Source: Albula goreensis (Eukaryota; Chordata; Actinopteri; Albuliformes; Albulidae). From it: a DNA stretch of 64,000 nt. The stretch is taken from NCBI GenBank assembly GCA_022829145.1, contig CM040744.1, positions 10,485,718 to 10,549,717 on the forward strand, read 5' to 3'. The position numbers were made by a program, and so were the translations under genes. The notes beneath the pieces were generated by a model. It saw only the letters and a program-made list of their open reading frames with translations, made no database searches and was not told the DNA's origin. Below, in pieces: positions 1 through 14,200 of the stretch; the first letter of the stretch is position 1, and every line of letters begins with the position of its first letter.

Positions 1-87
1 TGGTTTGGAATAATAGACGATTACCTGTAAGTGTGGTGAATGCACATGTGTGATAAATGTGTAAGACAGATAAATAGATAATGCAGA

Positions 88-205
88 GGCAGCGTAATGT
101 GATGGTTATGGAGCTGGGATTATTACAACGGTTGTGCCCTTGAGCAAGGTACTTCACCTGAGTTGCCCCAGCAAAGTATCCAGATTTATACTGAAAGCTG
201 AGTGA
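88..205 (+). mobile_element. tRNA-derived SINE relic
   Basis: The stretch with 'gatggttatggagctggg' followed by 'cccttgagcaaggtacttcacc' matches, from memory, the body of a tRNA-derived SINE common in ray-finned fish genomes. The usual A-box to B-box segment is decayed. The part after the 'gagcaaggtac' core ('gccccagcaaagtatccagatttata') fits the family's 3' region. No target-site duplication was delimited, so the ends are approximate. Confidence 0.6.
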
Positions 206-2905
206 GTCATTCTGAATAAGGGTTTCTGCTGAAATGTATTGTGATATGAAATATTGTAGATAATGAAGCAAGAAAATGTGTTTCATTTCTTACAAAGAAA
301 TTGTTGAAGAAACTTCCAGACTTCTGTATAGCATGTGAGCTCTGTGTCTCAAGCCACATTCTGTGGCAACAATGCTCAGAAACTCAAGGGTAATTGCTTT
401 TGACAAGGTCAATTACACATTTCTCAAAGCTGAGTAACCCCGAAGGGCAATTTCAGTAAGGCTAGCTTTCAATGGCCACAGTGTGGTTTTGAGTCAGAAA
501 GCCACAGTTTTGGAAAACAATGATTGCTATTTTAGATTTTTATTGGATTTTATTGAAGTATTAAAATTCAATTTTAGTATTAAAATTATCCACAAATTAC
601 CCACAATCTTGGCAGATCATCATTGCACATGCTTCCTTTTAAATAATATTTTTTAACACGATCAATCATTTAAAGGTCTTCTTGGATAGAAATGGTGTCA
701 TAAAATATGTACAGCTGTTTATTTTTCTCGATTTGAACAGACATATCCTAAAACAGCAAATTATCCTTATAATTTTTTTACGGTAATTAAGATGTGGAGA
801 ATCGTGCAAAAACATTTCAAGGATGACTGCTGTAGAGTGATGGCAAGTAAAACACTAGCCTGCCAGGAACAGTTACAACCGTCTGATTATATAAAAAAGA
901 TTGTGACTAGCTCATTTTAATATTAAATATGTAATTAAATCAAATGAAATGATTATTGACTAAATGATGAACTGGAACCACAGGCATCTTGGAAATCCAT
1001 AATTTAACTTGGATTTAACTTCAGTTATTGCAGCTGTGGCAATGAAATGAAAACAAACACACTTCTTGGGTCGCAGTGAAATGCTCAGGGTAAGTGAAAA
1101 TTTGCATGCTGGAAAAGACTATGCACTTGTGTTTTTGGAAATTGACTTCATCTGAAATATCTTAATAACTACAGATGGTTCCATAAAAATTCATTTTTTA
1201 CAGTTTGGGTGTGAAACACAAGTCGCCTCATCAGCTGTGCTGAAAAGAATATTGAGATGAATGATACTTGACATGAAGTAAATTCCCTCTGGTTTTAGTT
1301 GTGTTGTTACAACCAAATTCAAACTCCCCTTATTATTGTTTTATTTGTTATAGAAGGTGTACAGGTCATACTGATTAAATGTAATGTAATGGTTTCAACA
1401 TATTGATCATAGATGTTTCAGCACACTCATTAGCATATGCCTTCACCAGAACATAATTATGACGGTGCAAACCGAGTGAGATGCCATATTTTCATATGCA
1501 AGCATTTACTGTTAATGTTAATGTTAGACATTATATTACTTCATCCCAGCCATTATAAAACACTGAAGTTGTTAATTATTTGTACAGAAACACCATGATC
1601 ATGGGGATATTTTGTAAGCGTCTTTGCCTTGTGATGTTTGTCATCAAGTATGTCAAATTAATATGTATGTGTTGGCAGGCATTTTGTGATTACTTTCACA
1701 TCTTGGAAAAGAACTGTAGAGAGAATTAAAGTGGATTCAGTGTCTGGGTTTGGTTGTTGAACTATTAAGTTTCAGCTCCCTTTTAAAATATTTTCTCTGG
1801 ACATAAAATCAAGACAGCGACATCTGACAGCTCAAACTATAGCTTTGGATCAGCTTTTAGTGATCTAATTTCAGTCAATGCCCAATGTTCTGTTTTAAAT
1901 GTGTTTCAACTGTATTTTAAATTAATATAACAATATGTCACTTAAAGAGATACATTGTTTATGTGCAATATTTGGCATTGTGCACAATTCTACCTTTGTG
2001 AGGAATTCTGGGTAGCTAAAGGTTATAATCCAAAATAAATCAATTTTATACGTTTCAAGTAGTTTTACATCCACACCCATATGTATTTTAGAGCATTCCC
2101 ATAATAAATATTATACAGGCACAATACTGAAGAGTTTTGGCAAACACTTGGAAACAATTCTTGACACAATCTCAAAAGACAGTTTAAAGTTTGAAAAAAC
2201 CATGTTAATAATTGCTTCTATTCAACCTAGTAATTATTACATACTGCACCATTGGCATTAAAACAATGCAGATGTCTCTCGGAGGTTTTGTTCCCAAACA
2301 ATTCGTCTTGGAGGCAAGCCTTAGTGAATTTTAACACCTTCACATGCCTCACTGGGTGTGTGTGGGTGTAGCTCTCTGAGACTGAGATGAGGGTTGTGGA
2401 ATGTTAAGTATGAATTTCGACAACATGGGTTTGAGATGTTCACACCCATATTTACGGCTGCAGGTTTACAGTGATGCTGCACATCCTCTCTCACCCCCCA
2501 ACTTTATGGCAATGTCATTTTTATACATGTTTCTCTTTAGTAGTGATTGAATGTGTGACATTATATAAGTATATTTACATAAGCTTCATGGAGCTTGAGT
2601 GCATGTGTGTAATGCTAGACTCTCTTAGTGACAGATGTGAGGAAAATGGACTTAAGCGTCTCATAACTTGGTCTGGATTTGGAGCATACTTAACAAATAC
2701 ACTTACGACCCCTATAGGATATGCTAAAGCGACAACCACTGGTTACAATCAGTGAGTTAGTGGTATGCTTTTTTAGAGCCACCCACTTGTGGGTTCTAGA
2801 TACCTCATTCTCCAATCATATTCAATCATATTAAACTCTGTAGGGCTTTGAGGACCAGTCTGGCAGCAGCATATTGAATATGGTGTACTGGTATTGAGTC
2901 TTAGT
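206..2905. other. Non-coding stretch, no gene recognised
   Basis: AT-rich sequence with stops in all frames. The longest open frame (2471-2755, plus) has low-complexity, cysteine-rich content and no recognisable domain, and no splice-flanked coding segment stands out. It lies downstream of ptger4 in that gene's orientation. Confidence 0.6.
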
Positions 2906-2926
2906 CAGTGGTTCCCAACCTTTTTT
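2906..2926 (+). mobile_element. hAT (Charlie-like) terminal inverted repeat, single end
   Basis: The sequence 'cagtggttcccaaccttttt' is close to the terminal inverted repeat of Charlie-type hAT transposons, which begin CAG-GGTTC(T/C)CAACC. I did not find the opposite end or an 8-bp target-site duplication within the next few hundred bases. This is therefore either a truncated copy or one too degraded to close by eye. Confidence 0.45.
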
Positions 2927-5900
2927 CCTTGGTACTCCTCCCTCCTTAACCCCCACCCCGCCCCCACTTACATATGCGGAAATCTGTGCCTAATCTTGCA
3001 ATAGCAATAACAAGTGCAGTTCTTAATAAAACACATTTTGTACACGCCTACATCATTTGACTCCTCCAATGGAATTACCACTTTAATGACATGGAGGAAG
3101 TCGACCGACTTGAAATTCATGGCCTGCTGTTGAGGAAGGACTCATTTTTGCTGATTCACCGGTAATTTATGAAGCACCAGCTTCCCTCCACCACCCACTC
3201 AATTCCTGCTTTGAAATACTACAAGCCCAGACATATACCCTTAAAGGAAACTCTCTTGGCTTGTTTCACAAATGACTTCTTTCACCATCTGATTCATCCT
3301 CAGGTATCGCTTGAATACTGCAGGTGTTGCATCAGGTTAGTTGACAAGGAAAATAACAACATTCACTGAGGCAAGACGTTGCTAAGTAAGTGGCTGTGCT
3401 ACGTTAACATTGGTCCAGTGATACTTTACCTGACAATACATAAATCCAATCCAAGGTTCAAAAGAGAACTTAATGAATTCTTCAGAAGAACCTGAGCTTT
3501 CTGGAACTACGACAGATACACTGTAAATATATAGCCATCCTTTTTTCAGTTTGGAATATGCAAACCTGTCAGTCAAAGTCATCATGTGTTCGATCCAAAT
3601 GATCCATGCAGCATCGTGAGTCATCACTTTCCCCTTGATTTTAAGTATAATTAATATTAATAAAGAGCACAATCATCAACCTAAACCAGCACTTCTAGTT
3701 CATAACAAACATTTGGCTTCCACAGTGTAGTTCCACAGACTCTGACATATTTCCAGTTGGACATACAGATAAAACCAGCTTGCATTGTCCTCCAGTTTGC
3801 CTCTACATTAAATGAAATTAAATTAATATTGCTGTTAATGGTACACATGGGAGAGCAAGGAACAGCCTAAATCAAATAAACAGAGTAGTGTTGTTGAATT
3901 AACTTTGGAACGGAAGTTTTGCATGGCACTGATTGGGTTGACCCATTGCTGCCCTTACGCCAGCCAAAGAAATGGATGCATTAGACTGAACTGTAGATTC
4001 TTTTCTGTATTAAAGATGATATGGTTACAAAGGGGCAGTTTTTCCAAGAGAGTGTTTAATTCCACCAATAGGAGGAATACAATGTTAGGAAAAGTTTTTC
4101 TCAACAACCTGTGAAAATTGACAACATGTGGCTCCAGAAAACAGTTGTACAGGGAACTGGAGGTATGCAGATGTTGGTTGAATATGATTGGTCTATTAAA
4201 ATGAAGCCCAGTTGTGACATCAAATCTAGAGCAAAGTTCAAGCCTTTTGTAATACAGGCCAGAATTTTTTAATTTTGAAGCTTGCCAAACAAGATTAAAA
4301 TGTCACATTTAAACTATGTCTTTTTAATTGCTCTTTGTGAAAATTCCACATGACATGGCTGAAAATGTTTGATTGTTAGAGGACATTAAAAATTACCCTC
4401 GTATATATTGACTGAGTGTGAGTATGACAATTAAATCTGTTTTCCATTTTTCATTTGCCTTATACAATGCCAATTCAGTGCGTCTAAATGCATCTCAACG
4501 GTCCATATTTTCATTTTTATGACATGAAGTATTGCTAATGTATTAGGTGAGGAAAATAGGAACACTGACATTGACTGCTCAAAGTGGATTATGACAATCA
4601 AATAATTTGCTCCAGTTTCAATGAAGACAATGACATTGTGAATGTAAAAGTGCAGGTGTAAAAAAATTAAGACTCTCTTTAAAATTCTCATTCATGCAAT
4701 TAAAATTATTTTTATTATATACATTTGTGCCAAAGATTTTATGATTGACACGTATGAGGCAGTGATGCTATAAACAGAACAGGAAAAAGCAGAATAGTTT
4801 CATGTTTTCACATATTGTATTTTAATAAAAAAAACATGGCAGTCACTGGCAGGCATTGGACAGAATTCATTTTCTTTGAAGTCATTTTTAAAGTTGACAG
4901 ATTTTGTCAGTTAAACCTTCAACAAGTAAGCAGGCTTGTTGCCCTGGGAGTTCTTGTGGTAGCAAAATTTTCCCTTCAAACTTGAATGATCTGCTAAAGC
5001 ATTTATCTGTCAAGATGTACCCTCTGGAAGTCAGTCCCACATTCAAGTTGTTTCACCTTTTAATTCAGCTCAAATCCACTAAATAGATACACCCATAATT
5101 AAAAGATTAATGTTTTCTATTCTTCTGTATTATAGGTTCAGCCTTTGGGGAAAGAGAACATCTTTTAAAAATAATATATTTTTTTCTCATGGATTAATAC
5201 ATGAACAAACAAATAACCCAGCTAAATATTGAGAACAGGCATTAATTGTCATGGTTTGTGAAAAATACCTGTTATGATGCTGATGTCTCTGTGTAGCTGT
5301 TTGAATGAGTAGTGCATAATTGCTTTATGGAGTTGCAAAACTTGCAAGTGTTATTGCGCTAATGTTGAAACATGAACAAGTGTTTTGGTGGATTGGAAAG
5401 CTTTAGGAAGGAACATTAAAACAGCTTAATGGCTGAAAATAATGTTGCTTTTCAAGTAATTCTGTCAAAGATAGTGCAGTAATCTTCTCTCAAACTGCAG
5501 TACTGGAGGGTCATTGTTTTTACTGAATTTAGGGAACATTTCAGCAGTTCTTCATTGAAGTTAAAAAAGGCAAAATAATCCACACACCATGTTTGTCAGT
5601 CCTAAATTGGCTACTGATCAAGAGAAAATCAAAAACTTGCAATGTTCACGATTATCTAGCACTGGAAATTAAAATTTCAGAAGACGTATTGTACTAAAAT
5701 GCTTATGGAAAGTAGCAGATATTAGTGCTGGACTCACTCCAAAGGTGGGTTAACTCTTTAAAAGGCTTTCAGCTAGAACAGCCACATACTTTGAATCTTT
5801 AATTATCATTCCCATTTTTGTATGGGAACCCCTAGTTATTGTTTCATTAATATAATCTATAATCTCTACCTCATCAATCTTTCAGCCATTTTGGTAGATA

Positions 5901-6168
5901 TGATACCAGTCAATTCCAGGTATACTTTCACAGTTCCACACATGGATGAGGAGAGGCAATAAGAAAGAGATGGTTTTCTGACCGTACATCCTGGGTTGAA
6001 TCCAAACCACAAGCACAATGGAACACAAAAGGTGGCTGTCATGCTATTGTGCCCTTTGCAAAATGTAAACATGACTAATTACCTATTAACTTTGGGATCT
6101 ACCTTTTGAATAGACACTGAGTCATTGACACTAAAAAGCACATCCTCATAATTTACCATCAATGTACT

Positions 6169-6173
<5 letters not shown>
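2927..6173. other. Non-coding stretch, no gene recognised
   Basis: The first 150-250 bases may be the interior of the hAT-like copy. The remainder is AT-rich with only short, unconvincing open frames, for example 3382-3672 minus and 4431-4691 minus. Nothing else is recognised. Confidence 0.55.

Positions 6174-6244
<71 letters not shown>
6174..6244. repeat. (TA)n microsatellite
   Basis: About 71 bp of uninterrupted alternating TA, preceded by a run of T. It creates artefactual Ile-Tyr repeats in minus-strand open frames. The length is probably polymorphic, and long TA tracts can be mis-sized in assemblies. Confidence 0.97.
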
Positions 6245-6248
<4 letters not shown>

Positions 6249-6845
6249 TTCTATTGAACAGTTCAATGATTTCCAACACACAGTTTGAGCTCTGTTTCGC
6301 TTTGGCTCCACCTGGAACCTGGAATCTAAAGACGGTAGCCATGTCAACAGGAACAATGTAGTTGTGAAAATGAAAAGGACACAGAAAGGAAATTACCAGT
6401 GAGCACCACAGAGTGGATGACTGCAGCAAAGCAATATCACTAGCAACGTAATCTGAGAGGGTTTATTTTGCCAAGTTCAATGTATGTTATTGAAGTGACA
6501 CTGAAATGGAGGAGCAGAAATATCTACTCCATGATTAATATTTTTGAAAGCAACTGTAAACAATACATTTCAGCAAAATGTATTTTCAATCAACATTCTG
6601 TTACCATGGGAACCGTTTATGGAAAGTAACATAAACTACAATCAATACAAGCTTACATTGTTATGACATCATTATGATGAGCTGGCTAACATATACCTAT
6701 CCAAACATATACACATACACTAAATATAGTATACCTTTGCAATCAGAATCACACTATGGAAAATCTCCAAATATATACCATTCTACAAAAACAATGTACA
6801 GTTTTATGCATAAAGGAAGTTATGAAAAAGCCAGTTCCCCAGTGT

Positions 6846-7125
6846 TAAAAAGTAATTACCCCTTTTGATTTACTGGTTACACCTCATTTAGCAACAATGA
6901 CCCAGCCAAATGTTTCCTGTTGTTATTAGTTGGGATCTCAATGTGCCATGGAGGAATTTTTGCCAGCTGTTCCATACTGAACTTCAATTCAGTGATAAGT
7001 GTGGTTTTATGAGTATGAACTGGTCATGTCGGGTCATGCCACTGCATCTCAACGTAGTTTAGCTCTGGACTTTGACAAGGTCATTCAAAAGCTTCAAATG
7101 TCTACTTCTTTATCACTCTGGTCAA
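6846..7125 (-). mobile_element. Tc1-like transposase C-terminal relic
   Basis: Read on the minus strand, 7100 down to about 6870 gives a degenerate translation containing QSPELNYVEMQWHD, then ELKFSMEQLAKIPPWHIE, with in-frame stops. This corresponds to the C-terminal part of Tc1-type transposases: the SPDLNPIE..W.DLK catalytic-domain block, then ..ELK..C.EEWAKIP. The sequence just outside ('taattaccccttttgattta' on the plus strand) is the usual distal flank of such copies. Stops and substitutions make it a dead fossil. The N-terminal half was not identified and the ends are approximate. Confidence 0.75.
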
Positions 7126-7439
7126 GACTTGCTTACAGTCTACATTGGTAAATATTTCTGTGACTATTCAGTGGAGTCATTTCACTACGGAGTTGCTTAG
7201 TAACACTTTTTCAGCTGTTTCATTTGATCATAGTATGATGTGAATCTAGAACCCGTGTGCAGACAACATCAATCTCATGGCAAGGCTCAACTAAAGGTCA
7301 GATTTATACTGGACATGGCTGACCCCATTCAAGCTTACTCTTTAAATATGCAGTTCCACCAGCTATCATTTTCACAGTTTAGTACAGGTAAGATACATGT
7401 ACAGAGAGGCAGCATTTTAGCACTTAAGAACATGAAAAT

Positions 7440-7562
7440 TAAGAACGCAATGTAAATGGGTGTAAATGCAGAGTAGCCTTGCCAATACCTCCTGTTCTTT
7501 ATAATTCTCCCTAAATACCTTGCTCAGGGGTACAATGTCATCGTCCCACCCAGGAATTAAGC
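7440..7562 (-). mobile_element. tRNA-derived SINE relic, minus orientation
   Basis: The plus strand reads 'taccttgctcaggggtacaa' followed by 'tgtcatcgtcccacccagg'. This is the reverse complement of the same fish SINE core seen near the left edge (..CCTGGGTGG..TTGTACCC.TGAGCAAGGTA). The distal part runs towards 7440. The ends are approximate and no duplication was found. Confidence 0.6.
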
Positions 7563-8954
7563 TGAAAATGTCCTGTTTAAATGTCCTCCTCCCAAGCAGT
7601 ACACCACACATTTCTCTCATTTCATCAGACAACAAAAAATATAATTACTCTTTGTCCACGCTGATGTATTTCCTAACAGTAAAACACAAAGCCGATTTAT
7701 TTGTTTTGTGTCGTAATTCACACTTATGCTAACAGGTCATATCTTTGGGTTTATTTATTGCTATTTCATTTCCTTGATGTGATAAGTGCTTGTTCAGCAC
7801 ACCTTGGCCTAGAGGCTCTGATAGGATTCCTAAAATGTGCCAAGTGCAGGCCTGAACCTGTAAGGTTATGAAACAGTGATTTATTTAACTGACTCAAGAC
7901 ACCAGAGCAACAGCCTGTGACCACTAATAGTCTATGTGTATGAAAAATGGAGGCACACAACACAAACATAGTTCAAAGACTGACAAAAGCCAGATTCCTC
8001 TCAAATTGTAACTAAGATGATTTTTTTTCTATACCGGAGAAATATGGATGGTCACTCTGTAAGTACACACCTGTTAGAAGCTAAACCATATCTGTTGACA
8101 ATAGGTGTATCCATGATAGGGTAACTCATTCTGCAATAGTGATTGATGATAATAGCTAAGGTTCAGTCAACATTTGGGTTTGGCTTTGACTTGTGATTAA
8201 AGGCAAGGTGTTTTTTTTTTTGTTTGTTTTCAACAGCCAGCAAACTTTCCCTTTACAGTTCAGTAACTACTGGACATAACATGAGCACTGTAAATCCTGC
8301 TGGTAGTGGACAAACATGGAAACACAACACTGGTGAAAAGTATTGCAATGGTTTGAGTGCTTTCATTGAGCCAGGATAAAAGGCACCACTGCCCTGTGTG
8401 AACCATAGAGAGCTATAAGAGAGGAGTAGGTCCCATGACTTGAACAGGCCCTCAGATAGCTTGGTCACTTGCACACTCGTCCACTCAATAGGCCCATGCA
8501 ATTTTTTCAGCAGTTATGGAGAACAATCTCATCAACACATCCGGTTTCACCCTATTGGCCTCTGGCATTTTAACATCTCTTCCCATCCCCCATCATTGAC
8601 ATTTAGGGGCCTCAATGTAACTCATGCAGTTAGACCTGTGACTTGGATATCTAGTCCTGGCCACACGATTACCTCAACTGTACCTGGAGGTGTGCATTAG
8701 CAAGACAACCATTAGCCCAGCCTTGCTGGCAAATGATGGAGTAGTTTATTTGTCTCATCACTCTCAGGTGGCCACTCTTGGCTAGCCACGCACTTCCAGA
8801 CCAAGCATGTGTTTACTTTAGTATCCTCTGATGACGCTCTAATTGCTGGTGGTGTTGTCTCTTACAGAAGTCGGTTGGAGGTTGTTGTGTGTGGCTAAAC
8901 ATTTTACCTAAGTTCAGGGGTATAAACACAAAACCCAATCCAAAGCAAATTACG
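7563..8954. other. Non-coding stretch, no gene recognised
   Basis: Mixed composition. Open frames at 8253-8501 (minus) and 8440-8700 (plus) overlap each other on opposite strands and show no recognisable domain or splice context. Nothing else is recognised. Confidence 0.5.
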
Positions 8955-9075
8955 CATCTTAAATTTGTAAATAGGATCCATTTAGACACGTTTTTATTGA
9001 AAGACCTTGCTCTAGGGCACAATGGCAGTGCCTTACCTGGAAAACAAACCTACAATCTTTTAAGATCCATCAAAG
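8955..9075 (-). mobile_element. tRNA-derived SINE relic, minus orientation
   Basis: The plus strand has 'ccttgctctagggcacaatg' followed by 'gcagtgccttacctgg'. This is the reverse complement of the fish SINE core (CCAGGTAAGGCACTGCCATTGTGCCCTAGAGCAAGG). It is flanked on the low side by 'aataggatccatttagac', which fits the family's distal region. It is the third fragment of this family in the first 9.1 kb. Confidence 0.65.
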
Positions 9076-11118
9076 TCTACCCCTTCCCTGCTGAGACTTC
9101 TCAGGTCATTTGTCTTTACTTTCTGCAGCATGTACGTTGTTGTCATCATAAACACAACATGATATTGGGCAGATAAAATACCTAGGAAAGACAACAATGA
9201 ATAAAATCGCTAAACAGTAATAAAATCACCCCTGTAGCTGACTGCAATGTTGTCACACCAAGCAGTACCACCTGCCACCCACCCACCCACTTCCCAACAT
9301 TCTCCACCCTTGTTTTTGCCACCGCTGCTCCTTATAAACACCTGCTAATCAGAGATCCGCCCGCAGGTGAACTCCCTACGTCTCTCCATTCTCACACAGC
9401 GAAACAATCACTTTCCTCCCGTATATGCTGGCAGCAACACTCAGCAGCCATCCAGGATATAGGTGCAGGGAAAATTCACAATGACTTTCCTCACATGCTA
9501 AAAAAAGATTAGATTCAAAAATTGTTCACCACAGCTACTACATAGAAGATGAATCTTATGCCATTAATATTTTTTTCTAAATACTTGATCATTGATATGT
9601 GCAAATAGTTACAGTGTTGAAAAGCTATCTATTTTTAAATAGCCCCTTAAGTGCTAGAAAGCTGTGTACGTTTGAACAGTTCTGTGGGTCTTTAAAGTAG
9701 GTTTTTACCTTTATATAATGTATTCATGACAAGCAGCTAAGGGTATGACCTTGACTTACTATGAGGTCATCTGTGTTCCATGCCTCTTTTATTGTACTGT
9801 AAAACAGTGCTGAATCAGTGGTTTTGGACAGGGATAGCTGTGATTGGAAACTACGTGTGCAGTAAAAGAAGTGCAGTTCCTGTAAAACGCTCAGTGATTA
9901 ATATGCAAGGGGAGAAGTATAGGAAAAGAATGAAGCCTTTTAGAGAGCTTTGTTTTACCGGCACTCTTTTCTTGGCTCCAGCTATAATTTGGGGGTCTCT
10001 GTTCCACATCTGTTGTTCTTTCAGATGTCTTGACGTCTTTGCAAAGCCTGGCATCCACAAAAATCAGAGAGGTGATATCTGATCTTGTGTTTGAGTGAAC
10101 GCACTTGTCATTCATTCCAGTGGCTGGTAAAGTACTTATATATTTCTGCTGCTCCACACCACAAACAATTAGCTGAAGCAATGGTTTTGCTCCTGGATGC
10201 AGATGGTTTTTTACTGACGTTGAGAAACAGTGAATTCAGCCAACTGTTTGGAGTAGAAAGCCAGGCTTCATCTCATCAAACATAGTCCTGAAGACTCCAT
10301 GCTCTCATCTCTTTGGTTTTAATTTCACACTTTCAAATGTTTCATTATGGTTGTGCTAACTGATATTTATAAAAAAAAACTATGTATGGATAATGAGTAT
10401 TGCATGTATGTGAAAACAAAGTATACATTCTTCATGTGATTGCTATTACTTATTAGTCTGATGTTACAACAGACCTGGTCTTAAGCACAAATTCAGATGT
10501 ATCTGAATACAAACATTGAGAGATTTTAATGAATCTCAGCATTGTCTACCTAATAAACATACTTTAAGAATGCCATTTTTCATCTCTTTCTAGCTATGTT
10601 TAACCCATAGGTGTTTGTCTGGGCACTCAATTGTGTTTCTACACTCTGTGGTCTTAGTTTTTAGCATGAGATGGCAGGGTAAAGCTAGGCATGGAGAGCT
10701 GATCCTAAAACAACCAATCCTAGATTCCAAGTGCCAGATTTATTTGACGTATGATAAATACAGTGGTAACCCACACTGCAGTTGTCTTTTCACATTGTTT
10801 GAAATTCTATTAAAATTATGGTCATGCTCAGATTAATTATTTATTTCAGTTGTGGAAAAGCACATTACTTCAGCAGGAGGCTTTGAGGTGAATTCTGATC
10901 CAGCTCCTTACAGATATGTGGAAACAGAAGACACCTTTTTTGGTTATTGCTTTGTTACATCTTGGGAAATGTGGTCATTAACAAGCTAGCTCAGGCATAG
11001 TGGATGAAGAAATCAGAATAATTATTTATACCCATGCTCAAGATTTCCAACGTAGTGACCATAGATGGGAAAAGAAAAACCTAATGTTAGCACAAGATAT
11101 TGCTTCTACCAGAGTAAG

Positions 11119-11122
<4 letters not shown>
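9076..11122. other. Non-coding stretch, no gene recognised
   Basis: A moderately GC-richer patch at 9270-9470 includes a short (CCCA)n run near 9278. Open frames around 9780-10285 overlap on both strands and are not recognised. The remainder is AT-rich. Confidence 0.5.

Positions 11123-11199
<77 letters not shown>
11123..11199. repeat. (AC)n microsatellite
   Basis: About 77 bp of perfect AC dinucleotide repeat. It produces spurious Thr-His repeats in two overlapping plus-strand frames. Confidence 0.98.
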
Positions 11200-11201
<2 letters not shown>

Positions 11202-14200
11202 GGAAGGCCCACTACAGTGCTACACATTTTACATTTTGAAATCTGCTGCCAAATTTAATGTGTACTCCGAATATCAATTGAAGCTGAAATCATCCCAGTG
11301 CTATCTTGCAGTGTTGTTAGCCACTATTATTATGTAACTGACAGATAAGGTGATGTAGGTTGCAGCTGTATTATCAGAAAACTGCTTAGCTTTTACTTGA
11401 GGACTGTCTGAATTATTTCCTTTTTGCACAGTTAATCAATTAGCTTCATAAATCATGTGTAAACAAGTTAAAACTTTATCCTGCCCAGAGGCTATAAATG
11501 AATGATTCCATGGAAATAACATGTTTTTGGCTTTATATATTCTTTTTTAATTAGGCCTGAAAACAACATTTTAAAATAGTTTATATGAGGATTACAGAAG
11601 TCTGGCAATACATAAACCAATTGCCTTGAGTAACAGAGACCATCAGTGTTAGTCTTGGCTGTATCGGGTACTTTTTGTGGCCAAGACTACAGCATTGGGG
11701 CCTTCAGCAGCTACTTAGCAAGAGTCTTGACTGATGCATAATTAAAACTGTCCCAGACTATCTGCTCAGCCATATCACAAAATTATATGACGGCTGTGAA
11801 CTGTTTGGCTTTGGGGGATGGTAGTACTACCCTGGTTATTTCCTAGTTTGAGCAGAAGCATCTGTGAGAAAGCACAGGAGGCCATGTTTCCTCCCTTTCT
11901 TTGGTAAAAATTCTGTCGGATTGATCTGCCCTGTGAATTTCCTCTGCTTAGGCCAGTATATTGTGCCTTCTTAATGCTGTGAATGACAGAATCATTTCAC
12001 AGGGGAAGTCATGAAAAAATAATAGAGACTCTAAAACTATTTACACTTATGGCAAGTAGATCCGTCAAAAGGAGGTGAACTTGTGGCAGTATGTTCTCAG
12101 GCGTCCACTGGGGACCAAAACAGTAATTGCTCAAGAATGCCTACAGTCCACAAGAGTGTGGGAGCCATAGAATTCAGTGGAGCTGTGGCTGATGGTAGAT
12201 CACAAAGGTTAACATTGAATTTTGAACCGTATTGCTGATTCAGACCAGTGTGCCGACATATGTCATAAACTTTGGGATTTGGCACCAAATCAATATTAAG
12301 GACAGATGGAGGTACTGCTTACAGTAAGCCTTTTGGGATGTACTCCGTAGAATCAAGAGTAAATTATTTATGCATTCAATGAGGTCACCATCGTGCCATT
12401 TGCATTTTACATGCGATGTGAGACTAGAGACCTGGAGGTTCTCCAGCTCAGACTTTCAGACCTGGGGACATCACAATATCTGTCCATCGGGAGGACAAAA
12501 GCATGCTGTTTTCTGTAAATTTCTGACATCTTTATTTCAGGTGTTTAATTCACATGTTCCACATTGCATAATGTCGGCAGATACAGACAAATAATACAAA
12601 TTCGTAATATTGAAATGAACTTAATTTAAGAAAGAAAGTTTAAAAAATATTAAAATGGAATTTTCATGGTTATACAATCCGATTGATGTGCTTTGGCGTT
12701 CTATATGCTCACAACTGAATAATAACGTTTCAAAATTAAATTAAGGTCAAAATCCAATCATGTTTCATCTCTTTACATTAAAAAAACAATGGAGGATTGG
12801 AAGTGCACCATTTTTCAGATTGGAGGTGGGGTTTGACTAACCATTACAATGAGTAAAGACTTGATCATTAGTTTTCCTAGACCAAGAATGGGGTGAGTTT
12901 TTTCAGATCATTTTGTAGAGCAAAAATTATATTCAGTGGAGGTGCATGGAGGATCAACACAAGAAGTTCATTTCCTGCAATGGCTATTAAGTTCTGTGAC
13001 TCTTGAGACATGGTTTCTGGGAAAGCCCAAAATTTCTGTCATAATACAGCAGTAATAAAATACTGGGTAAAAAATTGGATCTTGTGGATCTGTGTAAGAG
13101 TATTTGTGGACTAGAGTGTGTGTATAACACAAACCTATGGCATGCGTGGTTAATTACAGTGATATCCAACCAGTACACTATGGCTGTGTAATGAGACTTT
13201 GGATGCAAACAGACGTTGTGCTTCCAAACAGCAGTGATTGAAGAGTCAGTTCTTGCAGTGCCTTTCTTGATTATTCAATTGCAAAAAATTGTGCTGACAT
13301 AAAATTTAAAAATGATCACAATTAATTTCTCTTTTGGATGAAATGCATCGTGAATATTTTGACATATAAAATTAATCTCAAACTGCCTTTTGGAAGGAAA
13401 TGAAAATAATTTCATCGGGTCCCATTTATCAATATCCAGCACTTTAAGTTTGGTATTGTACTGGCTTCCTTCTGGTCAGCTGCGATCGACGTTATTTGCT
13501 TTCTGAGGGACCTTAGTTAATCATATCTATGATGTTTATTTAATAAGGAACTACACTCCCCATAAGCCTAAAGTGCACGTGTAATGTGCATCTACCTTTC
13601 CTGCCAAAGCCCCTTGTGGTGCCAGTCAAACAGACTGATTCTGACATTTCCAACCACCTCCTTTCCCAGACAGTTGGTCTGCTTCTTGTTATGTATTTAT
13701 CAGTGACATGCATTTGCTCGGTTGGCCTTTGTCACTGTGGCCTCCTGTTACAGTGGAAAACTCAAGCCCATAGGTCTACAATGTTTGACTGCCCTCCGCT
13801 GGAATGGAGGACTCGGTGAAACCTGCAAACCAGAACCCTTTTAAATAGCATAAACATGTTAGCACTCATGACACCAACTCTGGTATAAGACCTTGGCAAG
13901 CTAGTGACCACTCATCATTTTCCCAATTCAAATGCAAAGCTTTAATCCAGTAGACCCACCTACACATAGATTTCTGCTAATCCAAAGCACATGAGTCTGA
14001 TCTATGAATCATGGGTTTGGTTGTTGAATTTAAAACTGCTAGAGGGATGCTCTAAAATATTTGAATTAAGTACTGCTAGCATTAAAACTGGAGTTTGGAC
14101 CATGAACATATCGGCTAACTACTAAACAGTGAAAAAGTCAATATGTCATCCTTTCTCCTTCCAGGTTTAATTACATGTTTATTATTATATGTATATACAT

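Noticed and set aside
6079-6429. Minus-strand frames with long Ile-Tyr repeats
   Set aside because: Produced by translating the (TA)n microsatellite.
11000-11337. Plus-strand frames with Thr-His repeats
   Set aside because: Produced by the (AC)n microsatellite; no flanking protein similarity.
13551-13569. ZNF143-like ACTACA(n)TCCC motif
   Set aside because: Too many mismatches to the full consensus to be called a site.
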